Positions 27,387 to 37,000 are shown, counted from the stretch's first letter. The stretch: DNA of 64,000 nucleotides from Parafilimonas terrae (GCF_900115755.1 NZ_FOXQ01000005.1:270505-334504), one strand, 5' to 3'. Numbers and translations: made by a program. Notes: a model not told the origin generated them from the sequence alone.

Positions 27387-27401
27387 ATGCGGTTATAAAG
27401 C

Positions 27402-27707
27402 TTACCACCTGCTGTTGCTATTACTGAAAGACCTTCTGTTGTTGTTATTGCTCCTTGGCCTTTCTTCACGAGGCTTTGCAACAGTTACGCTGATGGTCCT
27501 GCCATCAACAGATGCGCCATGTAATTCTGCAATTGCTTTTTCTGCTGCAGCATCGTCCGGCATTTCAACAAAACCAAAACCACGGCTGCGGTTTGTGAAT
27601 TTGTCAGTAATAATTTTTGCTGAAGAAACTTCACCGTATTCTTCAAAATACTCTCTTAAGTCTTCATCCTGTACGTTGAAACTTAAGTTTGAAACATAAA
27701 TGTTCAT
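27402..27707 (-). CDS. RRM-domain RNA-binding protein
   Basis: 101 residues, a paralogue of the protein at 5037-5336. RNP2 is IYVSNL and RNP1 is RGFGFVEM; the tail is Arg/Asn/Ser-rich (RPRSNNNNRRSF). The long leader between a TAnnTTTG-type promoter box and the start (about 125 nt) is what one sees for cold-inducible RNA-binding proteins, though induction itself cannot be seen. It is monocistronic with a terminator below. Confidence 0.93.
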   Translation of the reverse strand: MNIYVSNLSFNVQDEDLREYFEEYGEVSSAKIITDKFTNRSRGFGFVEMPDDAAAEKAIAELHGASVDGRTISVTVAKPREERPRSNNNNRRSFSNSNSRW

Positions 27708-27840
27708 GCTTGTGTTATAAATTTAAATTAACTAAAGACTGAGAAAATAATATCGTAAAGAATCGGGATAACTATTAGCAGAAAATTCTGTAGCAGAAAA
27801 TCTTGTTCAATTACTAAAACTATAAACTCAAAAATCGGCG

Positions 27841-27848
27841 CAAAGATA
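27841..27848 (-). promoter_or_regulatory. TAnnTTTG-type -7 box upstream of the RRM gene
   Basis: TATCTTTG on the minus strand is an exact match to the Bacteroidota -7 element. No convincing TTTG box lies at the right distance upstream. It would give a 5' leader of roughly 125 nt for the RRM gene at 27402. Confidence 0.4.
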
Positions 27849-27907
27849 CGTTTAAAAAGCTATGTATTTTCTAATAAATACTTTATTTATAATTCTTAAC
27901 AATAAGG

Positions 27908-28087
27908 TTAATTGGATTGTTCCTGTAATAACTGCAATGTTTTTGAAATAGAATAACCCGATTGCTCAAATGCTTTTTGAAAAGCTGCAGGGCTGATATT
28001 AAACTTTTTTGACCAGTATGCAATTTCTTTGGAATGATTAAAATTAGTCTGAACGTTATTGCTGATCTTTTCTTTTGGTTGTGTCAT
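27908..28087 (-). CDS. Small DUF3606-like protein
   Basis: 59 residues, ATG at 28087 and stop at 27908. Sequence features: HSKEIAYWSKKFNISPAAF, KAFEQSGYSISKTLQLL. The short layout and the W-x-KKF...AxxxxG pattern match DUF3606 proteins, small helical proteins widespread in Bacteroidota and Proteobacteria, with no known function. It lies just downstream of the winged-helix regulator on the same strand. Confidence 0.75.
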   Translation of the reverse strand: MTQPKEKISNNVQTNFNHSKEIAYWSKKFNISPAAFQKAFEQSGYSISKTLQLLQEQSN

Positions 28088-28135
28088 TTAATTTTTATTA
28101 TACCGGTTCAATTTACGTGCCTTTTTTTATAAAAT

Positions 28136-28426
28136 TTATTTTTTTACCTGCAGGTATTGCTGTAGCGATTTTACATATTCTTCAAAAGCTTTAATACCTT
28201 TTGCCGTTATTTTACAGGTAGTATTTGGATAATTATCCTTAAACTCTTTTATCACTTCAATATAACCGGCCTCTTTTAATTTTTGGATCTGCACACTCAA
28301 ATTTCCTGCGGTAGAATTTGTTTTTTCTTTTAAAAAAGTAAACTCAGCCTGCTTTACACTTATCAGTAAACTCATTACTGCAAGCCTTAACTGTGAATGT
28401 AATATCGGGTCTAAATCTTTAAACAT
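28136..28426 (-). CDS. Winged-helix transcriptional regulator
   Basis: 96 residues, a single winged-helix domain of the HTH_34 (PF13601-like) type: LHSQLRLAVMSLLI, then TAGNLSVQIQKLKEAGYIEV as the recognition helix and the wing with TTCKITAKG. Such proteins lack a ligand domain and often control adjacent membrane-protein genes. Here two related membrane-protein genes are immediately upstream in the same transcript. Confidence 0.87.
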   Translation of the reverse strand: MFKDLDPILHSQLRLAVMSLLISVKQAEFTFLKEKTNSTAGNLSVQIQKLKEAGYIEVIKEFKDNYPNTTCKITAKGIKAFEEYVKSLQQYLQVKK

Positions 28427-28477
28427 TATGCTGCCCTGCTTTTATCTTCAACCAATAATATTCTTCTTAGTTATCTT

Positions 28478-29062
28478 TCAATTATGATATAGCTTTTTGA
28501 AACGCGCCCTTAATATTAAACCCGGCACCAGCCAAACTATGAGTGCGGTAACTGCCATTAACAAATAAATACTTGCACTTTGAACAAAGAAAGAAACAAT
28601 GGCAATTAGCATGCAAACAAGCCCGCAAATAATATGGTAACGGAATTTTGTAATCATGCCTGTAATAAATGAAGCAAAAGCAGTAAGCAATAAAACAATC
28701 GTGATTATAATGTAACCGGCATTTATAAAATTGCCGCAAAGCGCTGCAAATACCGACAGAAAATAACCCGTCCATACATAATCGATTACTTCGTCGGTGA
28801 ATGTTTTTGCTTTTTTCTTTTTTTCTTCTCTGTATTGAACCCATGCCTGTATAAAGAACACGGGCGTTAAAAGAAATAAAGGATGAAAAGGAAATGACAT
28901 TGTATTGCTTTCAACAAGCCAGGAAAGCACACAACAAATAAAAATACTTATACCATATATAATACCGCCCAGGCCACTTTCATAAAAATAACCTTTGGCT
29001 TCATGTATCATACGGTTGATAAGCTTAAAGCTTTCTTCGCCTGTTAACTGTTTTTCTTCCAT
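28478..29062 (-). CDS. Hypothetical membrane protein (paralogue A)
   Basis: 194 residues with five or six hydrophobic helices. The N-terminus (EESFKLINRMIHEAKGYFYESG) resembles that of the next gene upstream (QQSLQLIESMINRAKDKYAEDG), so they are paralogues. A Lys-rich cytoplasmic loop (REEKKKKAKTF) separates helices 2 and 3. The role is unknown; the adjacent winged-helix regulator suggests a controlled membrane module. Confidence 0.75.
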   Translation of the reverse strand: MEEKQLTGEESFKLINRMIHEAKGYFYESGLGGIIYGISIFICCVLSWLVESNTMSFPFHPLFLLTPVFFIQAWVQYREEKKKKAKTFTDEVIDYVWTGYFLSVFAALCGNFINAGYIIITIVLLLTAFASFITGMITKFRYHIICGLVCMLIAIVSFFVQSASIYLLMAVTALIVWLVPGLILRARFKKLYHN

Positions 29063-29071
29063 AACAAAATT

Positions 29072-29674
29072 TTATTGTGATTTATATTTTGCCCGCAACA
29101 AATAGCCGGGAATTATCCAGGCAGCCAGCATAGCGGCAGGAACACATAAAAACTGGTAATCGTAAACTTTAATAAAGGTTGACAGGATGCATAAAACCCA
29201 GCAGGCAATGCCGCCATATATCAATGGTTTAAACTTAATGACCACGCCGGTTAAAAATACCGGCATTCCATAAATTGCAAGCAGTATGTGAACGATGTGC
29301 GTATAGTATTCGCCCGATGTAAGAGGCCCCACAAGAAAACACAATAAAAAAATTACAATGGCAAAAGTTATCCATACATAACTAATTATGGAATCGGCAT
29401 AAGTAACCGCTTTTTGCCTCCTGCGCTTTTTCTTTACATAATAAGCCTGGTAAATAAAAACAGGAATGGTTGCAAGCCAAACAATATAGTGATATGTATA
29501 ACCAAACACATGCAATAAAACAAACTGCATAATACTGCACGCAAAAACCAGCCAGCCCCAAAGCAGGTACATAAAACCATCTTCTGCATACTTATCTTTT
29601 GCACGGTTTATCATGCTTTCAATAAGCTGAAGGCTTTGCTGCGGAGAAAAATTGTTTTCAGGATTTTCAATCAT
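29072..29674 (-). CDS. Hypothetical membrane protein (paralogue B)
   Basis: 200 residues, about six membrane helices, with the same N-terminal helix and the same basic loop (KKKRRRQKAVTY) as its neighbour. It starts at the ATG at 29674. The gap to paralogue A is 9 bp, so the pair is a tandem duplication in one operon with the winged-helix regulator. Confidence 0.75.
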   Translation of the reverse strand: MIENPENNFSPQQSLQLIESMINRAKDKYAEDGFMYLLWGWLVFACSIMQFVLLHVFGYTYHYIVWLATIPVFIYQAYYVKKKRRRQKAVTYADSIISYVWITFAIVIFLLCFLVGPLTSGEYYTHIVHILLAIYGMPVFLTGVVIKFKPLIYGGIACWVLCILSTFIKVYDYQFLCVPAAMLAAWIIPGYLLRAKYKSQ

Positions 29675-29690
29675 TTTGGAAAGTTAAGAA

Positions 29691-29756
29691 GTTGAATGAT
29701 TGACAAATTGATCGGGTTGATACGAGTTAACCTATCAACTCAATTAACCAATCAAC
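29691..29756. repeat. Imperfect inverted repeat between two minus-strand genes
   Basis: GTTGA-TGATTGACAAATTGA...GTTGATA on the left pairs with TATCAACTCAATTAACCAATCAAC on the right, with a 10-nt loop. The right arm ends at the stop of the TPR-like gene. Such GTTGATTGG-type repeats look like dispersed intergenic elements; alternatively it is a stem-loop that ends or processes the transcript. Confidence 0.6.
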
Positions 29757-30436
29757 TATTGATATGTTGCCCAAACTTTTTCGCTTTGCTCCAGGCTCCA
29801 GCGCGGGTGCAATGGTTTTACCTGTTCTGCTTTGGCCAGTTCAACGGCTTTTTGCACCAATGGTTTTGCAGCATCTTTTCCGCCGCCAAATTGTTCCGGC
29901 GTACCATACACGCTCATAGCCTGCAAATAAGCAGCGCGGGGATTATTAGGATTTAACTGTATTGCTTTTTGCAAATCATCTGCAGCCTGTGCTCCATACG
30001 ACATGTAACGGCTTTGCGGGTCAACAATCATTTGCTGTGTTGCAGCCATGTTGCGCACTGTTAATATTTCTGATTTTGCTTCGTTATCTTTTGCAACAGC
30101 ATCAGCTTTATCTGCAATGGCATTAATACGTGCAGCAAGCGCATCAACTGTGCTGCCAAGGTCAGAAACCTTTACTGCAGTTACGCCTTTTTCATCGGGA
30201 AAATACATCCAGCCAATGCGCGACAAAGCAATACCCTGCCAGTAATATGGAAGCCACTGTGTTTTTTCTGCATCACCAATTCGTTGAAATGCCGCAGCTA
30301 TGTTTTCATAATCGGCAACAGTTTTTGCAGAATCAAATTTTTGAAGCTGTTGCTGCATTGCAGCAGTGTATTTATCGCTCTGTGCCTGCGCTGCAACAGT
30401 ACATACAATGGCGGCAGCTAATAGTAATTGTTTCAT
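29756..30436 (-). CDS. Exported TPR-like protein
   Basis: 226 residues with a signal peptide (KQLLLAAAIVCTVAAQAQ). Helical repeats follow, with one TPR-like unit near 140-170 (YGAQAADDLQKAIQLNPNNPRAAYL). Many Bacteroidota exported TPR proteins work as scaffolds in the periplasm. It sits 6 bp from the 2TM-domain gene, in the row that starts with the TonB receptor. Confidence 0.8.
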   Translation of the reverse strand: MKQLLLAAAIVCTVAAQAQSDKYTAAMQQQLQKFDSAKTVADYENIAAAFQRIGDAEKTQWLPYYWQGIALSRIGWMYFPDEKGVTAVKVSDLGSTVDALAARINAIADKADAVAKDNEAKSEILTVRNMAATQQMIVDPQSRYMSYGAQAADDLQKAIQLNPNNPRAAYLQAMSVYGTPEQFGGGKDAAKPLVQKAVELAKAEQVKPLHPRWSLEQSEKVWATYQ

Positions 30437-30442
30437 GGTTTA

Positions 30443-30727
30443 TTAATTTTTATAATGATTGTTTTGCTGATTTTTTAACCGTTCATATTCCTGTTCATCT
30501 GTAAAAATGCTCTTGCCCTGGTAGGCAGCAAGGTATTGCATGAGTATGCCAAAGCCCCAGCCAATGATTGGCCATATTGGCCAGAAATAAGAACCGGGCC
30601 CGGAAGAAAAATACCATACGGCAATTAAGAATGCATTTACTACAACATACACAGAAAAACTGCGCTTGAACATGGCTCTTTTTTTGGCTATTTTCCATAG
30701 CGCTTCATCGCGTTCATCGTTATTCAT
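30443..30727 (-). CDS. 2TM-domain membrane protein
   Basis: 94 residues. The N-terminal WKIAKKRAMFKRSFSVY plus two hydrophobic helices separated by a Pro/Gly-rich turn (SSGPGSYFWPIWPIIGWG) match the 2TM domain (PF13239-like). The C-terminus is charged. Function unknown; in other bacteria it can be fused to histidine kinases. Confidence 0.8.
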   Translation of the reverse strand: MNNDERDEALWKIAKKRAMFKRSFSVYVVVNAFLIAVWYFSSGPGSYFWPIWPIIGWGFGILMQYLAAYQGKSIFTDEQEYERLKNQQNNHYKN

Positions 30728-30746
30728 ATATGATGGTTTTAGTTTC

Positions 30747-31193
30747 TTATTTAACCGCGAAATAATAAACCCAGGCTATAAAGAAAATTTGCTCCGGTAT
30801 TCTGAACCACAAATAATTTATTCCGTTACCAGAGTAATCTGATTTTTCAAGATTCACTTTTTTCATAGCTGCATAAATATTCGCAGGCAGAATCAACAAA
30901 AAAAATACAATCAATAAAATGCCTGTAATTTTTATAGTTGATGAAACAAGCAAGCCTACTGCTGCCAGCACTTCTATCATGCCGGTTATTAATACAATTT
31001 GTTTTTTGGCTGAAAAGAATGGAGGCATCATCATAGCCATACCATCAGGAAATTTAAAATGACCCATAGCTGTAAATGAAAGCATGGCCGACATAGCAAT
31101 TCTTCCGCTTAAATTAATTTCAGTACTACCGATTAAAGCCGTTATGCCAAGGCATAATACAAAAACTCCGATAAGAACAATTAATGGCTTCAT
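30747..31193 (-). CDS. DoxX-like membrane protein
   Basis: 148 residues with four hydrophobic helices; a SAKKQIVLITGMIEVLAAVGL segment and LPANIYAAMKKVN resemble the DoxX/DoxX-like family. Some members act in redox or sulfur-linked systems; many are of unknown role. It belongs to the same minus-strand row as the 2TM and TPR genes. Confidence 0.75.
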   Translation of the reverse strand: MKPLIVLIGVFVLCLGITALIGSTEINLSGRIAMSAMLSFTAMGHFKFPDGMAMMMPPFFSAKKQIVLITGMIEVLAAVGLLVSSTIKITGILLIVFFLLILPANIYAAMKKVNLEKSDYSGNGINYLWFRIPEQIFFIAWVYYFAVK

Positions 31194-31306
31194 AACAATT
31201 TCCAGGTTTTGCTGAACAATGCAGATAGCTTCATAATAACCGGCCTTACGCCTGCAAGGCGCAAAACCGGTATGTATATATGGATTGCTGCTTTCAATAT
31301 TTTGTT

Positions 31307-33538
31307 TTATAAATTATTATCAATCGCATCCTGGCTGCGGTCTATGCCCCAGCTTAAAAAGCAACCGATAAAATAACTGCGGTTTGCGGGCGGCAACACA
31401 GCCTGTTTATTTAAACCATTAAACGAATAATTATATCCATAAACCTGCTTCTGGCCAAGCACATTGGTGGCGCTTGCAAACAACACAATAAATGTTTTTG
31501 CATTTTTCTTTCCAAGTGTTGGCAAATATTCTGCACTAATGCCCATGCTGTTATAATTGGGCGTTCGTCCGTGATCGTTTATTATATATTTATTACCGGT
31601 TCCATTGTACAGAAAATTATAATAGGGCCTGCCTGTTGCAAAAGTGTAGGTAGCATTAAATCCCGCTTTCCATTTTGTAACAAATCTTTTTACAACAAGC
31701 GATGCAGTATGATGCGCCGCAAATGTTGGCTCAAGCATTTCAGGATAGTTTGCATAATCCCTTTTTGTATCAAGATAAGAATAGCTTAACCAATAATCAA
31801 CGTTTTTAAATGTTGTTTTATCGCGCAAAAATAATTCAGCGCCTTTTGCAAAACCGGTTCCGCTGTTGTTATAGCTTGGAAAGCTTTTTACGAGATCGTG
31901 ATATTTTTTATAAAATGCTTCAACACGGAATATACGGTTGTTGGCTGTTTTTTGATAGTTAACAATGTAATGCGTTGCCCTCGTGTAACCAAGATTGGTG
32001 CTATAAAAAAGTTCATTGTTCAAAGGCTTTTGATAGAAGATACCATACGCCATTGATACCTGGCCGCCTTCGCTTGTTTTATATGCCATTGAAATGCGCG
32101 GTGCAATATTCGCCTGTTTTATTATAGATGAATATTCATAACGCCCGCCTATTTTTAAAGCAAGGTCATTCGTAAGATAAATATCTGTTTCAGCAAAAGC
32201 CGCTGCATAATTATCTTTTAAAGTGTTGCTGTAATTACTATCAATATTGATGTATTGATTAGGACTATATCCATACCAATACTCACCGCCAAAACGTATA
32301 GCGCTTAAACCACCCAGTCTTTTTTCAAACACTTCTTTTATCTGAAATAAATCCTGCCTGCTTTTTAAATGAAAGTTCTTGCTAATCCACGGCTGGTAGT
32401 TGAATGTTTTATCATTGTTGGAAGAATCCTGCACCTGCTGGCTTATATCATCGCGGTTAGTGCTGTAGGAGAGGCCAAGGTTCATTTTCCAGCCATTACC
32501 TAAAGTTTGCCTCCAGCTAAGATTATTATACCAGTTGTGATTAACAATGTTGTAAGCATCTTTATAAATGCTGCTGTCAATATCGGACCTGCGTAAGCCA
32601 AGATGGTTATAATTAAACGTTGTGTAATACTTAATGATACCGCCGTTTGTTTTTATGCGGAAGTTGGCATCGCCGGAATGAAATTCGGGCATATCAAAAT
32701 AATCTGGCGTTTGTTTTACGATCTTAAAATATACATAAGGATTAGCATAATTATAATCAACGCCCCAGGAAAAGTTTTTCTTTTTTGAAAGCTTTTGAAT
32801 ACCGCCACCAACAACTATGGGAGAAACAATGGCATTACCTGCAGTGCTGTCAGGAAAATCTATTGACTCAAGAATAACTGCAGATGATAAAGCCTGGCCA
32901 TATAAAGCTGAATAACCACCAGTTGAAAATACAGTTCCTTTAAACAAAAAAGGGGAGAAGCGGCCACGTGTTGCAATATCTGGAACGCTGGTATAATATG
33001 GGTTGTTTACCAATGTTCCGTCAATAAACTGTTGTGTTTCTTCACCGGTGCCGCCGCGCACAAATAAACCTTGCTGATTGCCTATTTGCTGTGCGCCGGG
33101 CAATGTTTTTAACGCAGCAGTTATGTCTGCATTGGCTCCCGCCGTTGTAGCAATATCAATAGAGTTAAGCACCGTTGCAGCACGTTTATTATCGCCTGCT
33201 TCAAAAGCACCTGCGGTTACCGTTACCGCTTTTAATTCATTAAATTTTGGCTTTAATGAAACATTCATTGTTAAAGGCTGACCATTTAAAACAACAGGTG
33301 CTTCATAGTCTTCAAAATCATTGCTGGTAATAGTTATAGTATGTGTGCCTGCTTCTGTTGTTGTAAAACTGAAATTACCTGATGAATCGGAGGTAGTGCC
33401 GTCGTAAGAATCTTTCACGGTAATGCTGGCGGCAATAATCGGTTTTCCCCTATTATCTTTTAAATGACCGGAAATTTTGGTTTGCGCTATTGCACTTATC
33501 CCTAAAAACAAGAAACATATAATAAGGAAATTTTTCAT
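31307..33538 (-). CDS. TonB-dependent receptor with carboxypeptidase-regulatory-like domain
   Basis: 743 residues from the ATG at 33538. Signal peptide, then a CarboxypepD_reg-like beta-sandwich (KISGHLKDNRGKPIIAAS, about 20-105), a plug domain (LPGAQQIGNQQGLFVRGG) and a beta-barrel rich in aromatic strands. It is probably an outer-membrane transporter driven by TonB. No SusD partner is adjacent, so it is not a standard SusCD glycan pair. The substrate is unknown. Confidence 0.9.
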   Translation of the reverse strand: MKNFLIICFLFLGISAIAQTKISGHLKDNRGKPIIAASITVKDSYDGTTSDSSGNFSFTTTEAGTHTITITSNDFEDYEAPVVLNGQPLTMNVSLKPKFNELKAVTVTAGAFEAGDNKRAATVLNSIDIATTAGANADITAALKTLPGAQQIGNQQGLFVRGGTGEETQQFIDGTLVNNPYYTSVPDIATRGRFSPFLFKGTVFSTGGYSALYGQALSSAVILESIDFPDSTAGNAIVSPIVVGGGIQKLSKKKNFSWGVDYNYANPYVYFKIVKQTPDYFDMPEFHSGDANFRIKTNGGIIKYYTTFNYNHLGLRRSDIDSSIYKDAYNIVNHNWYNNLSWRQTLGNGWKMNLGLSYSTNRDDISQQVQDSSNNDKTFNYQPWISKNFHLKSRQDLFQIKEVFEKRLGGLSAIRFGGEYWYGYSPNQYINIDSNYSNTLKDNYAAAFAETDIYLTNDLALKIGGRYEYSSIIKQANIAPRISMAYKTSEGGQVSMAYGIFYQKPLNNELFYSTNLGYTRATHYIVNYQKTANNRIFRVEAFYKKYHDLVKSFPSYNNSGTGFAKGAELFLRDKTTFKNVDYWLSYSYLDTKRDYANYPEMLEPTFAAHHTASLVVKRFVTKWKAGFNATYTFATGRPYYNFLYNGTGNKYIINDHGRTPNYNSMGISAEYLPTLGKKNAKTFIVLFASATNVLGQKQVYGYNYSFNGLNKQAVLPPANRSYFIGCFLSWGIDRSQDAIDNNL

Positions 33539-33809
33539 TAAGCCGCGTTTCAATTTTCTTTCACAAACGTAGAGTAGTTTATAATATAAACCAAATTATA
33601 TTTTAAATTTCCGGATTGTTTTTCGGTGAATAGCGGTTTAAAGAAGGTAAAGATGATGGTTGATTAACCTAGAAAACAAACTATAAAAACATTGATTATT
33701 TATTGCTTTCAACTCTTCCAGCAACTATTGTTATAAAGGTGTTATAAGCTTAGTCCTGCTTAATCTTTTTCCAATATTCAGCATCTTAAATAACGTAAAT
33801 ACAATCAAT

Positions 33810-34205
33810 ATGAAAAAGATAACAATTATAATTCTTTCATTCATGCTTGCTGCAGGTACTGTATCTGCGCAAAAGGTAGTTGTAAGGCCCAGGCCTGTCC
33901 CGGTTGCACCACATCCGAGGGTAGTTTATTATCCAAGACCTTATTATAACCCTTATTGGAATCCATATTTTTATGGAGGTTTAGGTTTTAACTTATATAA
34001 TCGCCCGGCCTACCGGAATCATGTTACCAAAATGGAGAGGCAAATACAGGACATAGAAAACGATTATAAGGACCGGATTGAATCTGTGAGATCTGATAAT
34101 GATTTAACAGGCAAGGAGAGGAGGCAAAAAGTTCGCGAATTAAAGCATGAACGCAACCAGGAAATTGCTAATTTTAAAAGCAATTATTATAAACAGTTTG
34201 AATAA
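33810..34205 (+). CDS. Exported Pro/Tyr-rich protein with C-terminal coiled coil
   Basis: 131 residues. Signal peptide to about residue 20 (ILSFMLAAGTVSAQ), then a Pro/Arg/Tyr-rich stretch with YYPRPYYNPYWNPYFYGG, then a charged helix (KMERQIQDIENDYKDRI). The layout resembles small envelope proteins of Bacteroidota with no known role. A strong terminator follows. Confidence 0.75.
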   Translation: MKKITIIILSFMLAAGTVSAQKVVVRPRPVPVAPHPRVVYYPRPYYNPYWNPYFYGGLGFNLYNRPAYRNHVTKMERQIQDIENDYKDRIESVRSDNDLTGKERRQKVRELKHERNQEIANFKSNYYKQFE

Positions 34206-34230
34206 TAAATAAGTTTTAAAACAATTTTTA

Positions 34231-34268
34231 AAAAGCGGCCTGCAAAAAAATTTGCAGGCCGCTTTTTT
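34231..34268. terminator. Strong bidirectional terminator
   Basis: AAAAAGCGGCCTGCAAA pairs with TTTGCAGGCCGCTTTTTT. The stem is GC-rich with A- and T-runs on both sides, so it can end both the plus-strand exported protein and the minus-strand CsbD gene. Confidence 0.92.
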
Positions 34269-34278
34269 ACATGGAATA

Positions 34279-34470
34279 TTAATTTGTTTCTCCTTTTAGC
34301 CATTTAACCAGCTCATCGCGGGTTTTACCGGTTTTCTGCTGAATACGGCCCCACAGTTCATCGTCTTTACCTTCTTCGTGTTTTAAATCATCATCAGTAA
34401 GATCGCCGAATGCCTGCTTTAATTTTCCTTTCCATTCATTCCACATTCCTTTAATTTCAAGTTTGTCCAT
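34279..34470 (-). CDS. CsbD-family stress protein
   Basis: 63 residues from the ATG at 34470; extra codons upstream to 34536 lack family resemblance. [21 protein letters not shown] and [13 protein letters not shown] are typical of CsbD, a small hydrophilic protein made under general stress. Ends just before a strong terminator. Confidence 0.9.
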
Positions 34471-34678
34471 AAAAGAAATTTTTTGGTTAACAATGCTGAT
34501 GTTAACGCCAGAACTATACCACAAGTGAATACTCATTAAGACGCTGCTGATTTAAAAATTTACAATCATTTATTGTTGCTATAAATACACAGAAACATTT
34601 TAGAATGAACAGCATTTAAAATAAAAACTATCAGCTTCATTATATTTTTTAATTTTCACATCAATCAAATTACTGTTT

Positions 34679-36742
34679 ATGAAAAGCATAATTTTTATAT
34701 TCCTTGTTTTTGGTTTTTATGCAAATGCGCAAACAAAATTTCAGCCGCCAGCAACGCCTTCCATCCCTGTTGTAGATACATTGCATGGCGTTTTACTAAC
34801 TGATAATTACCGCTGGCTTGAAGACAAAACTGATTCAAACGTTATTGCGTGGACAAAAGCCCAACATGATTATGGTATTGAGTATTTAAATTCAACACAA
34901 AAAATACACGACGGATTAAAAAATGATATCGCCAATTATATTGATATGGATTATGAAGGCCCTTTGAATAAAGAAGGTAAGAGGGTTTTTCAAACCGTTA
35001 AAAGAAAAGGTGATAAACAATATAAACTTTATACCATTTTAAATGGCAAACCGGTTCTTATATGGGATCCTGTTAAGCTTGATACATCGGGTAACACATC
35101 TACACAAGGCATTGCTTACAGCTATGATGGCGAACGCGCTGCAATAAGTGTTCAGAAAAGCGGCGCAGAAATTTCTTCAACTTATATTATAGATACAAAA
35201 ACAGGAAAGATATTATATCCTGCGCTTGAAAACACATTCGGTTATCAATGGACAAAAGATCAGCAACATGCATATTTTACCATTCGCACACAGGATGATG
35301 TAAACAAACAAACACCATTAAAAACTTATTTATGGAAAGTTGGCGATCCAATAAGCAAAGCAAAATTTATTGGTACAACGAAAGATGCAAAGAATAGTTT
35401 TTTTGTTTACGATAACCGCTACAGCAATGTGAGTTTTTATGGCGAAGGCGATTTTTACAGCAACAAAGCATATATGTTTAAAACCGGGACAACAGATTCC
35501 GGAAGATTGATTTACCAGGGAGAAAAATCGAATGCTTATCCTGAAGCCATTGGTGATAAATTATACATTTTTACCAACGATAATGCACCTAATTACCGGC
35601 TTATGGTTGCCGGTGTAGATAATCCTGAATACAGTAACTGGAAAACATTAATTCCCGAGAGCGAAACGGTGATGCAGGGTTATGTTGTTACAAAGCACAA
35701 CATCATTATCCAGGATAAAAAAGATATTCAAAGCAGGCTTACTTTATATGATTTTGATGGCAACAAAATAAAACAGCTCGAACTGCCCGAAACAGGTAAT
35801 GTTGCAGGTATAGGTTATGACCGCGAAGAAGATTCTGTTTACCTCACGTTAAACACATTTACATCCACACCTAAAACATTTGTTGCTTCGGCCAATGATT
35901 TTAAATGGCGTTTGTATTATCAAAGAATATTGCCGGTTGATATGAGCAATATTGTTGGCGAGATTAAATTCTTTTTTTCCAAAGGCAGTACGAAAGTACC
36001 GGCATTTGTTGTGCATAGAAAAGATATTAAGTTAGATGGCAATAATCCTGTTCTGCTGAATGCTTATGGCGGTTTCCAGGCGGGCATTCAACCGGGCTAT
36101 TTTGGTTTTTATGCCTCGTTAATAAATCGCGGCGTTATTGTAGTGCAGGCCGGCATTCGCGGCGGCGATGAATATGGTGAGAAATGGCACCGCGATGGCA
36201 TGCTTGATAAAAAGCAAAACTGCTTTGATGATTTTTACAGTTGCGCAGAATGGCTTATTAAAGAAGGCTATACAAACACCAATAAAATAGTTGCTATTGG
36301 CGGCAGCAATGGCGGATTATTAATGGGTGCTGCAGCCACGCAGCGGCCCGATCTTTTTAAAGCCATTGTTTGTGAAGTGCCTTTGCTTGATATGTTGCGT
36401 TATGATAAATTCCTGATTGCCCGTTACTGGATTCCCGAATATGGTACGGCAGACAGCGCTAAAGATTTCAGATGGCTATTGCGTTATTCACCTTATCAAA
36501 ATATTCGTAAGGGTGTAAACATGCCCACGATGCTTGTAACGGCCGGTGCTAACGACAGTCGCGTTGACCCCATGAATGCGAAGAAATTTATTGCCGCAGC
36601 CCAAAATAATGACGGGCAAATAAGCCCGGTAATTTTGCACATGGATTATAACAGTGGGCATGGCAGCGGGCAAAGCACCAAACAATCTATTGATAACTGG
36701 AGTTTTATTTTTGAATTCATATTGAATCAGCTGCAGTTATAA
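34679..36742 (+). CDS. Prolyl oligopeptidase family serine peptidase (S9A)
   Basis: 687 residues with a signal peptide (SIIFIFLVFGFYANAQ). The N-terminal two thirds form the beta-propeller (DNYRWLEDKTDSNVIAW is the family hallmark); the catalytic part has Ser in GGSNGGLLMGA (near 543), Asp in NDSRVDP (near 626) and His in SGHGSG (near 660). It cleaves peptides after Pro; export points to the periplasm. Ordinary length. Confidence 0.94.
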   Translation: MKSIIFIFLVFGFYANAQTKFQPPATPSIPVVDTLHGVLLTDNYRWLEDKTDSNVIAWTKAQHDYGIEYLNSTQKIHDGLKNDIANYIDMDYEGPLNKEGKRVFQTVKRKGDKQYKLYTILNGKPVLIWDPVKLDTSGNTSTQGIAYSYDGERAAISVQKSGAEISSTYIIDTKTGKILYPALENTFGYQWTKDQQHAYFTIRTQDDVNKQTPLKTYLWKVGDPISKAKFIGTTKDAKNSFFVYDNRYSNVSFYGEGDFYSNKAYMFKTGTTDSGRLIYQGEKSNAYPEAIGDKLYIFTNDNAPNYRLMVAGVDNPEYSNWKTLIPESETVMQGYVVTKHNIIIQDKKDIQSRLTLYDFDGNKIKQLELPETGNVAGIGYDREEDSVYLTLNTFTSTPKTFVASANDFKWRLYYQRILPVDMSNIVGEIKFFFSKGSTKVPAFVVHRKDIKLDGNNPVLLNAYGGFQAGIQPGYFGFYASLINRGVIVVQAGIRGGDEYGEKWHRDGMLDKKQNCFDDFYSCAEWLIKEGYTNTNKIVAIGGSNGGLLMGAAATQRPDLFKAIVCEVPLLDMLRYDKFLIARYWIPEYGTADSAKDFRWLLRYSPYQNIRKGVNMPTMLVTAGANDSRVDPMNAKKFIAAAQNNDGQISPVILHMDYNSGHGSGQSTKQSIDNWSFIFEFILNQLQL

Positions 36743-36790
36743 CTCCCGGCGCCTTTTGTATTACCCACATTGAAGCTTAACTTTGTGCGT

Positions 36791-36967
36791 ATGGGCATCT
36801 GGCGACAAATACAGGAATATCTTTTCATAAAAAAACGCGACCCGAACGCCCCAAGCAATTCTTATATCAAGATGATGCACGGCATGAACCGCATTTCATT
36901 GCTGCTGTTTATAGTGTGCCTTATAATTATGCTGGTAAGGTTTATTATTATTCCTTTGTTCAGATAA
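36791..36967 (+). CDS. Small membrane protein (DUF6728-like)
   Basis: 58 residues from the ATG at 36791 (an in-frame TTG at 36770 would add seven). IKKRDPNAPSNSYIKMMHGMNR followed by one hydrophobic helix (LLLFIVCLIIMLVRFIIIPLF). This layout is common in short Bacteroidota proteins and I think it is the family named DUF6728, but that is from memory. Function unknown. Confidence 0.65.
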   Translation: MGIWRQIQEYLFIKKRDPNAPSNSYIKMMHGMNRISLLLFIVCLIIMLVRFIIIPLFR

Positions 36968-37000
36968 AATTATAAAATACTGATAATCAATGGTTAGCGA

